From Porites lutea (taxonomy: Eukaryota > Cnidaria > Anthozoa > Scleractinia > Poritidae), in contig NC_133206.1 of the NCBI RefSeq assembly GCF_958299795.1, positions 31,594,124 through 31,658,123 of the forward strand: a stretch of 64,000 nucleotides of DNA, read 5' to 3'. Position numbers and translations under genes: made by a program. Below, one piece after another: positions 56,871 through 64,000 of the stretch. Positions within the stretch are counted from its first letter, which is position 1; every line of letters begins with the position of its first letter. The notes under the pieces are model-generated. The model worked only from the letters and a program-made list of their open reading frames with translations. It ran no database searches and was not told where the DNA came from.

Positions 56871-57812
56871 TCATGTCTCTTCCTCGTTTATGCACATTAC
56901 TTTCTTCAAGGTACTTTTCACGATTTTGCGTAATTCTCGATATCGCCAACAGTAAATGAGCGGATTTAATGAAGAATTTAGAAGAACAAGGAAAATTGAA
57001 ACCGCTTTAGCTTTTAAACTTGGCAAACTTTTGTTAGTTATAAGCACAATTTCAGACGAACAATACGGAAGGTAACAGGCTAGGAAAACAAGGAAGAGAA
57101 ATATGACATTATAAGCGATCTTCTTTTGTCGTAGTACCTCCACTGCTTGGCTATAGTGGCTATTTTGTATCTGATGTTGGCCTACTATTTGATTTTGGTG
57201 ATGTCGAACAACTTTGCAAATATAAACGTAAGTTGCAGTCGTCAAGACAAGGCCTACAAATGAGAGTCCAGTTACCATGTCATTGCCTTCGGGGAGTGAA
57301 ATATATACTAAGGCAGAGACGGCACTTGTTAACCATAGAGATACCAGGGCTATAATGACACGTTTCGAAGTGACAAGTTCTTGGTATCGAAGATGGAGCA
57401 AAATAGCGAGAAGTGTATCGGCAGCAATTGCGATCATATTCAGAAAGGATGCACATCCAAGTAGAACGACGGGGAAATAGAACGCAGGCAAAATCGCTGG
57501 ACAGAGTAAGTCGGTGCGGTCCTGGTCGTCCGTCGATGCCATTTGCAACCCCACGGCTATAATAGCCCCCATCAACGGTTGCGACAACATTCCCACAGCA
57601 ATGTCCGAACAAGCGAGGCTTGAAAACATTTTCTTGGCATTAGCGGGTATCGATGAGGATTTCGACAAGGCGTGAAGAACTAACACGTTTCCAAGAGCTG
57701 CCATCGGAGAAAACAACAAATGTAAAACACTAAAAGTCACCATAAAATCTCTCTCATTGCGAACGAGTGTTACTAATTCCTCTAATAGTCTGGAACAGGA
57801 CTGGGCAGACAT
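56871..57812 (-). CDS. Intronless class A-like GPCR with degenerate DRY motif
   Basis: 313 residues with seven hydrophobic segments. TM1 ALGNVLVLHAL, TM2 SLACSDIAVGM, after TM3 NMIAIAADTLLAILLHLRYQ (the DRY arginine is replaced by threonine), TM6 FLACYLPYC, TM7 LLNSSLNPLIYCWRYRELRK. The TM7 and loop 2 pattern (LLAxLLxLRYQxxVTxKR, NSSLNPLxYCWxxRE) links it distantly to the array family. Start ATG 57810-57812. Opposite strand to the array and outside the PKD1-like interval. Ligand unknown. Confidence 0.88.
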   Translation of the reverse strand: MSAQSCSRLLEELVTLVRNERDFMVTFSVLHLLFSPMAALGNVLVLHALSKSSSIPANAKKMFSSLACSDIAVGMLSQPLMGAIIAVGLQMASTDDQDRTDLLCPAILPAFYFPVVLLGCASFLNMIAIAADTLLAILLHLRYQELVTSKRVIIALVSLWLTSAVSALVYISLPEGNDMVTGLSFVGLVLTTATYVYICKVVRHHQNQIVGQHQIQNSHYSQAVEVLRQKKIAYNVIFLFLVFLACYLPYCSSEIVLITNKSLPSLKAKAVSIFLVLLNSSLNPLIYCWRYRELRKIVKSTLKKVMCINEEET

Positions 57813-60800
57813 AACAAAGTTTGCTGAACCCGGCTACATAAACACCGAATCTACATAACAGCAACTTCGAACCGCTTTCCTTCCGGTACTACAGCCGTGC
57901 GCTGTTGTAGTTTCAATGTTAACTATTATGAAAAAAAACTGAAATAAAAAAAGAAATCGTTCTGTCATACTTTGTAATAATCGTCGCACTTTGTGATAAA
58001 ATAGCTGTCGAACCTTGTAAGAAAGTTTTCTCTTTCTGAAATACCTGTCCAAATATGTACCAACACTTATCGCACAAGATTTCAAAATGTTTAAGCTTAA
58101 GTAAACTTTACATTTGCTACATCTTCTAAATTTTCATTAAATCTACTTCTTTCTTGATGGCCTCATCCAAAACCAACAATGAAGAGAGTACTTTCCATTA
58201 ACGAGGGACACAAATCAAGACATTTCTTACTAACTGGTGAAAACTTTTACAAATTGAATTGAGTGGAAGATGTAACCAAGGACTATATTCATACCTGTCA
58301 TACGTTTATCCATGGGACGTTGGGTTGAGCGAGGTGATGTTTATGCTGAAAAGCCAAACTTTGGCAGGTGTTTTCCAGACAAATAACTAATCGAAAAGAG
58401 GGACTAACCTTGTTACACGTGGCAACGCAACCAGCAATCCATTAACTTCTCAAATCAAGTTCTTTCCGGCCATCAACATGCGTTGTAATATTATAACAGC
58501 TGCCGGCAATGGATTGCTGAACACGTGTACATAGAACTGTAACTGAAGGCGGACTCAACATGGCATTTAGTGAAACAGAAAGTGTGACAAGCCATTTCCG
58601 AGTTTAAAAAAACTATACAAAACCTTTCTTCTGAAAATGAGCTTTATTTACATGAGAACAAAAATCATTTTTATATCATTAGTTCGCACTTAGCCTGCCT
58701 CGCTTTGAAACAAAGGCTAGAGGCAACTCGGAAATGGCCTACTAGAATCATAACAAGATCTGTCAAGCATTTTTCTCGAAACTTGTTTCTTAAAAGAGTT
58801 CCTTAAATTTAAAAATGTACAGTTGATGCTCTTGCAAACGTCAGTCAAGAATTTTGAATAATAAATATAAGTCCAGCTGGATTTTTGAAAACGAGAGCGC
58901 TGCATAGACCTCTTCCGCCTCTTTTCGAAAAAAACTAAGAGTGCAATAATTACTGTTTTCCTTTTCTCCTCCTTCCTTTCCCCTTGGTCTTTCTATTTTT
59001 CCTTTCCTTTACCTTTGCTCGTGTGATTTTTGGGCATATAGGACGCAAAAAAACCTGCCTTTTGGCCCTTTTCCAATCATATGGCAGCAAATTTTGCTAG
59101 GTACGTTTTCAAAACTCCGGCTAGAAGTATATGCAATCGAGAACACAACTCACAAAATTTGAAGTTCTTCAATCAACACTAATTTCGACATGAACATTCG
59201 CTGCGCTGTACTAAATCTGGACAGTTGTATTCAAACAAATGAAGGGAATTTGTGTCATATTCAACATTTTTTGGTTTTGGTATTAGTGATATTTGCACTA
59301 CAGCTTTAGAGATAAGCGATAAATTGAGTACTTTGAAATTTCTCCGTGGAATATTAGGCTTTCGTCCAAGGTGATAACAACACACCGCACTCCTCGAAAG
59401 GAATCGATTCTTGATTTATTGTGATTCCAATAAGAGAGAAGTGGTGATCACTGTGTCAGGAAGCTGACTGACAATGGATAACACTATAACAATGATGAAA
59501 GTTGTTCTCTTGGTGCCTCCAAGGCGGAAATAGATGCAAAAGATAAATATCCCATCAGACTAAGGAATAAAGAGAAACAACACTCAGTCTGATCATGGAG
59601 ACGTCATCAGTTTCGAAGGTCAAGGACAACTTAGTCAGTTAAATTGTGCAGGGTGAAGAGATGTTTCAAACCACATTAGAACAAGACCTCCAAAAAATGG
59701 GGTTCATTTTAACCATCAAAATTAGAGTAATTTTTTTTGTATAATAACCTATTTTTCTTTTCCAAGCTGAACAGGTTATTTTTGGGTATTTAAATGACAA
59801 ATTTCAGCCTGTAGCTTCTTAATTCAACAGGTTCTTATATGTAAGCTTTTACTGTATTTTGAGAATTATAGATTATAATCACACTTTTTCCAGCTTTAGT
59901 GCAGAGCTACTCCTATCCCGTCATGGGAAAGAGATAAATTATATCAGTATATTATCATTTGAAGTTGTATGATCGTCTAAGTTAAATTAGTCCTGAATTG
60001 TCATGAGTCGTGACTAAACATGTTAACTCCATGCAAGAATGGTGTTTTCGATTCAATTCCGTTTGCAAGATATCAGTTTACGAAATACGGTTTGCGCATA
60101 CCGGGACCATTTGTCCTACGCTTATAAAACGTGACAGGGTCAAATTTTGGTGAAAGACTGTTAGCAGTAAATTAAGTTTAAGTTTCGTTTCTGTCGGATG
60201 TTGCATTTTAAGCCCTTTTGACTATCCACGTGAAAATGTTTCCATTTGATGGCGCGATTTTCAAATAGCATATTCCTTTCCCGTAAGAAATGACTTGCTA
60301 CACGCAGGAAGAGAAGAGCAATATAGACATCAGAGAGAACTTTGCTGTCACATGTTAGAAGAGAAAGCACTTTTTAAAAGGTTTGAACTTTCTCGTAAAA
60401 TGAAGTGAAACCTCGATAGCGGCTCATCCTACCATCTTTTTGAAGAAGACAATGAATAAAGCGCCACATGATAGCTTCAGAGACATTCTCATTCAAAGGA
60501 TGCGCACGCAGACCGACTCGCAGAGGGAGATTTGCAATCACCTTCGGTTTAAGTTTCACAATAAAGTGAAGAAAAACCTTAAAAGAAACTGATCGTAGTA
60601 TCGGATTTTTTCCCATTTTTTAGGTTTAAATATAGGACTAATACCGTCACACAAGAATGTTAGTTTTCCTTACAAGTCTGTTTACAAGATTTTGTTTTGA
60701 GTTAACGATCCACTCTCCCCACCCCTCGCTAATAAAAAAGGTGCCGCCCCATCGTAGGGGGACAGGAAACCTTACCTGATCCGTTTTCTATTGTCTTCTT

Positions 60801-61530
60801 GCTGCACAAGAAAGCGCCCACATTTTTCTGTTGGGCTTTGCCCTTACGGGCAGCCCAATAATGGGCACGATTCGGTCAATGAGGCCGGAGAAAAACTAAG
60901 GCAAAAAACGATGTAACCTTGACCCGAAAATTCCTATGAAAATCTTGTTCAACTATCCACCTACCTTTCCTTTCATTTAATCCTTAGATCCAGTTTCCCT
61001 AAAAACTTTTCCCACCGAAATGTAGCCTATTAAAAACCCAGCAAAAAAATGTGAGGATAGAAAGCGAAAAGCGCTTGCCCGAACTTCGGAAGCTGTACTA
61101 CCGGTAAACTGCTTTGTGGCAAGTTTTAGTTCTTTGTAGCAAGACAAGCTCAGAGAGTTACCAGAAAACTGCTTGACTAGCTTCAAAGCGCGTTTTTCGG
61201 TGAAATTCCTAGGAGCGAATTGGGTAAACCTGTCGGTAAACTGGCCGCATTATCAACAACAAACAGCCACAACAAATAGCCAAACTTAAGGTAATTGACG
61301 ACTGTACAGAACGCATTGCAGGCCTACGCTCGTCCTAAAATGAGAAACTGGGAACTAGCCACGTTTCACGAAATTCAAATGAACATTCACGAGCCGGCAC
61401 GCGCCACGTTTTAAGTGAATTTGATCAGCTGATGCATGTCCGTTAGTTGAAAAAGAACATTTTAAATATATTGCAGTCGTTCTTGAGTAAAGAGAGAGCT
61501 TATTTTTTTAAGCAAACAACCAAATGGATC
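57813..61530. other. Intergenic, divergent GPCR to MFSD6
   Basis: About 3.7 kb without recognised coding sequence; only short open frames. A pyrimidine-rich tract lies at about 58957-59012. The MFSD6 promoter should be at the right end. Confidence 0.6.
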
Positions 61531-63354
61531 ATGGAGGTTCAAGGATTTCACCGAACCAATCAATCTTTACGCAACCGGTCGCTTCTGCCATCGAGGATTT
61601 TCACCCTCTTCTGGTCGGCAGGCGAAGCCAGCCTCCTTCCCTTTCTGCCCATGTATTTCCGTTTCATCGGACTTACAGCTTTTCAGACCGGAATTCTTGG
61701 ATGTACAAGGCCGTTGGTAAACTTTTGGGCTTCCCCTTTGTTGAGGATTCTGGCCGAAAGGACAAACAAGCGAAAGTTTTTTCTTCTCTCGCTTCTATTG
61801 GCTGCCGTGATTTCTAATATTTCTTTGGGATTTACAAACACAGATGATTACGCAGCGAATTTTCGCAAATATGTATGCAAGAGAGCAGGGGATTCTGATT
61901 TAGATTTTAATCGAACTATATCAAGAGTCAATGGATCAAACTTTAGTCCCTTGAATGCATCGACGAAAAATTCAGGAATAAACAACCCAACAGGTGTAAT
62001 CGACAAATCGATCGTTACATCATTATCGAACCTTTCATCGCTCGGAGGTGCTTCAACACAATTACATGACACTGGTGTAATGAACCACAACATGGATGGT
62101 CCTTTAGAAAATGACATTAAAAACTTTGAAGTCATTAACTCCAATTCAAGTGGAGACCAAGTAATTCATTCAAAGTTACTATTGGCACACCATGTTAATA
62201 ATTCACTAACTATCAAAGAATCCCTGCATAATAACATCACCCAACTGGAAGTACAAAGTGAATGGTACCTCGCGTACGGTTTGAAAATAGACCACACCTT
62301 TAAAGTTCTTCTCACCCTGGTGTTCTTTTGTGAACTTTTCTCATCTCCTATCAGTTCTATTGGCAGAAGTATATCGTCTGATATTATGCGACAGAGTCAG
62401 GGGTCCCGATTGTGCACCAGTGTCTGGACGTCCCTTGGGACAATGCTTGGCGGTGGGGTTCTAGTAATTACCATTGGATATCACCATTGTGATTTTGGTT
62501 TAAAAAACAGTTTCTACTTACATTTTTACATTTTTGCCTCCTTCAGTGTGTTGTCCTTTTTTCTCGGCGTATTACTAAAAGAGCATGAGAAGAAATCACA
62601 TTTGACGTTGAGGTTTGGAAAAACCTTTGCATATCTGTGCTGTGACATAAACATGATCTGTTTTCTTGCTGTGCTTCTGGTGCTTGGCATGGCAGAGTCT
62701 CTCATGTACAACTTTATGATGTGGTATCTACAGGACATTGGAGCATCAATTGTTGTCATGGCAACTATCATAGTGACATCAGCTTTCTCAGAAATTCCAA
62801 CAGTGTGTATCTCAAAGCGCTTAATTCACTGCTTTGGTCATCACTGGGTGATATTTGTTTCGCTTTTCTGTTATGGAGGTCGCTTCCTTTATTTTTCTTA
62901 CTTCAGAAATCCTTGGGTCATACTCCCCATAGAACTTCTCCGTGGTTTTTCTTACACAACAGTTCACACAGCATGTGGATCGTATGCAGCCACTGTATCA
63001 CTTCAAGGCACTGAGAAGACTATGAAGGTTATCTTTTCAACAGTTTACTACGGTTTGGGTATGGGCACAGGTGGCATTGCCGTAGCTCTTTTGTACCAGC
63101 TTCATGGGCCGACAGTTGTGTTTCGCTGTGCTGCTGGGGTATGCGGCATTTATGCCCTTGTGTTTGCCATGCTTCAGTGTATTCTTATCCTACCTGATGG
63201 AGACAGAAGTGGTGGTAAACTAATGGAATATCAACAAATTAATTTGGATGGCGAGACAGGAGACATTCCCCTGCAGGCGGACTGGTTAATGGAAGCTCTT
63301 AGAGCAGAAGAAGATGGAGAAGATGAGACTCATTTTGTGAAAGGAATAAGATGA
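61531..63354 (+). CDS. MFSD6: MFSD6-like major facilitator superfamily transporter, single exon
   Basis: 607 residues from the first in-frame ATG (MEVQGFHRTNQ). About 12 membrane segments. TM1-TM2 read AGEASLLPFLPMYFRFIGLT, then AFQTGILGCTRPLVNFWASP-L and ILAERTNKRKFFLLSL, the typical MFSD6 / MFS_1_like start. A long hydrophilic loop (about residues 105-275) with many N-glycosylation sites (NRT, NGS, NAS, NLS, NSS, NNS, NIT) separates TM2 from TM3, as in MFSD6. C-terminal half: LAVLLVLGMAESLMYNFMMW, ELLRGFSYTTVHTACGSYAA and GLGMGTGGIAVALLYQLHGP, then an acidic tail. Human MFSD6 is longer and its substrate is not settled. No lesion visible. Confidence 0.88.
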   Translation: MEVQGFHRTNQSLRNRSLLPSRIFTLFWSAGEASLLPFLPMYFRFIGLTAFQTGILGCTRPLVNFWASPLLRILAERTNKRKFFLLSLLLAAVISNISLGFTNTDDYAANFRKYVCKRAGDSDLDFNRTISRVNGSNFSPLNASTKNSGINNPTGVIDKSIVTSLSNLSSLGGASTQLHDTGVMNHNMDGPLENDIKNFEVINSNSSGDQVIHSKLLLAHHVNNSLTIKESLHNNITQLEVQSEWYLAYGLKIDHTFKVLLTLVFFCELFSSPISSIGRSISSDIMRQSQGSRLCTSVWTSLGTMLGGGVLVITIGYHHCDFGLKNSFYLHFYIFASFSVLSFFLGVLLKEHEKKSHLTLRFGKTFAYLCCDINMICFLAVLLVLGMAESLMYNFMMWYLQDIGASIVVMATIIVTSAFSEIPTVCISKRLIHCFGHHWVIFVSLFCYGGRFLYFSYFRNPWVILPIELLRGFSYTTVHTACGSYAATVSLQGTEKTMKVIFSTVYYGLGMGTGGIAVALLYQLHGPTVVFRCAAGVCGIYALVFAMLQCILILPDGDRSGGKLMEYQQINLDGETGDIPLQADWLMEALRAEEDGEDETHFVKGIR

Positions 63355-64000
63355 AAATTACATTACTATCATATTATTTGAAACTCAAAGTGCAAGATGC
63401 TTAAATTACAGTAAATACATCCAGTTGCTAGGATTGTAGTGTTGAATAATATCTAATGGTGAAAATAATACAGTGTTTTTCATATGACCTTGAAAAATGG
63501 TTTTTAAAATCAAATTAAACAGGATTGCTTCAGAATTTTTTATCACAGAAAAAATTGAATCATAGCAGGCACACTGACATTAGGGGCTTTTAATGGTGGA
63601 AGGAGTTATTGAAAGCGTAAATTTTTAATGAGCTTTCAGCAACTTTCAACGCAACAGAATTACAATTATGAATTTAAATGAAGGTAAAAATAAGCAAATG
63701 AATTAAAAATCTACTTCTCCACATAAAAATAGTTTCACTTCTCATGCTAGTTGAGAGTAAGGAATACAAAATACAATAACATTGATAACAAAGAAGCACC
63801 CACTAAATTGTTTATCCAAAACAATAATAAAACTGCAAAAATTATTATTACAGAATTTACAAATTATGTTGTTGCTGACTTCAGATTTGTTAGACTTGCC
63901 CTTTAAGACTTACTGGTTATAGAAGTATTTGTCTTATGAACAGGGCTCAAAAAAAGTCCCATCTAGTAGTCTGGCCAGGACAAGTAGATGTTAGAAGTAC
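63355..64000. other. MFSD6 3-prime flank
   Basis: AT-rich, probably 3-prime UTR and downstream sequence. The last 60 bases (gggctcaaaaaaagtcccat) look like the start of a dispersed repeat that runs off the window. Confidence 0.5.

Noticed and set aside
57280-57612. 110-codon frame overlapping the minus-strand GPCR
   Set aside because: It is another frame of the same strand inside a clear GPCR coding sequence and has no domain of its own.
61524-61817. 97-codon frame starting ATG at 61524
   Set aside because: It overlaps the MFSD6 coding start in another frame; MFSD6 homology is continuous in the chosen frame.

Overview
The window looks like nuclear DNA of a cnidarian, most probably a scleractinian coral. 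It is AT-rich, its genes carry introns with ordinary GT-AG junctions, it is dense in small foldback elements and fragments of non-LTR retrotransposons, and it holds a tandem family of intronless class A GPCRs next to animal genes (PRDM14, KLHDC9, FAM227, MFSD6, NMDA-type glutamate receptor). Genus and species cannot be decided from the sequence alone. All exon models here were built by eye. Reading-phase bookkeeping is consistent across the iGluR, PRDM14 and FAM227 models, which supports them strongly.

Layout. 1-9.9 kb, minus strand: a seven-exon GluN1-like ionotropic glutamate receptor, C-terminal tail running off the left edge. 11.0-14.1 kb, minus: a four-exon PRDM14 homologue (PR domain, then C2H2 fingers). 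16.4-18.3 kb, plus: a secreted fibrinogen-related (FReD) gene with a one-base frameshift. 18.9-19.9 kb, minus: single-exon KLHDC9. 20.9-32.4 kb, plus, head to head with KLHDC9: a FAM227-family gene of about 15 exons with repeat-rich introns. 33.5-35.5 and 54.1-55.1 kb, minus: two exon pairs of a polycystin-1-like (PKD1L) protein, apparently one gene or relic split by about 18.6 kb. Inside that gap, on the plus strand: four full-length intronless rhodopsin-class GPCRs of one family, three decayed copies, and a fifth unrelated GPCR (52-53 kb). 56.9-57.8 kb, minus: another intronless GPCR with a broken DRY motif. 61.5-63.4 kb, plus: an MFSD6-like transporter.

Most interesting: (i) the GPCR array nested in the PKD1-like locus, each unit apparently duplicated with a shared 5-prime flanking element and showing start loss, stop loss, truncation and retroelement insertion; (ii) a GluN1-like receptor carrying a GluN3-like glycine at the pore N site and a divergent gate motif, with a decayed duplicate of its pore exon alongside; (iii) a small foldback transposon that landed exactly at a PRDM14 splice donor so that its target duplication copied the donor; (iv) a 70-nt imperfect hairpin upstream of FAM227. 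No tRNA, rRNA, CRISPR or prokaryotic-type feature was seen; the only tRNA-like sequence belongs to a SINE.
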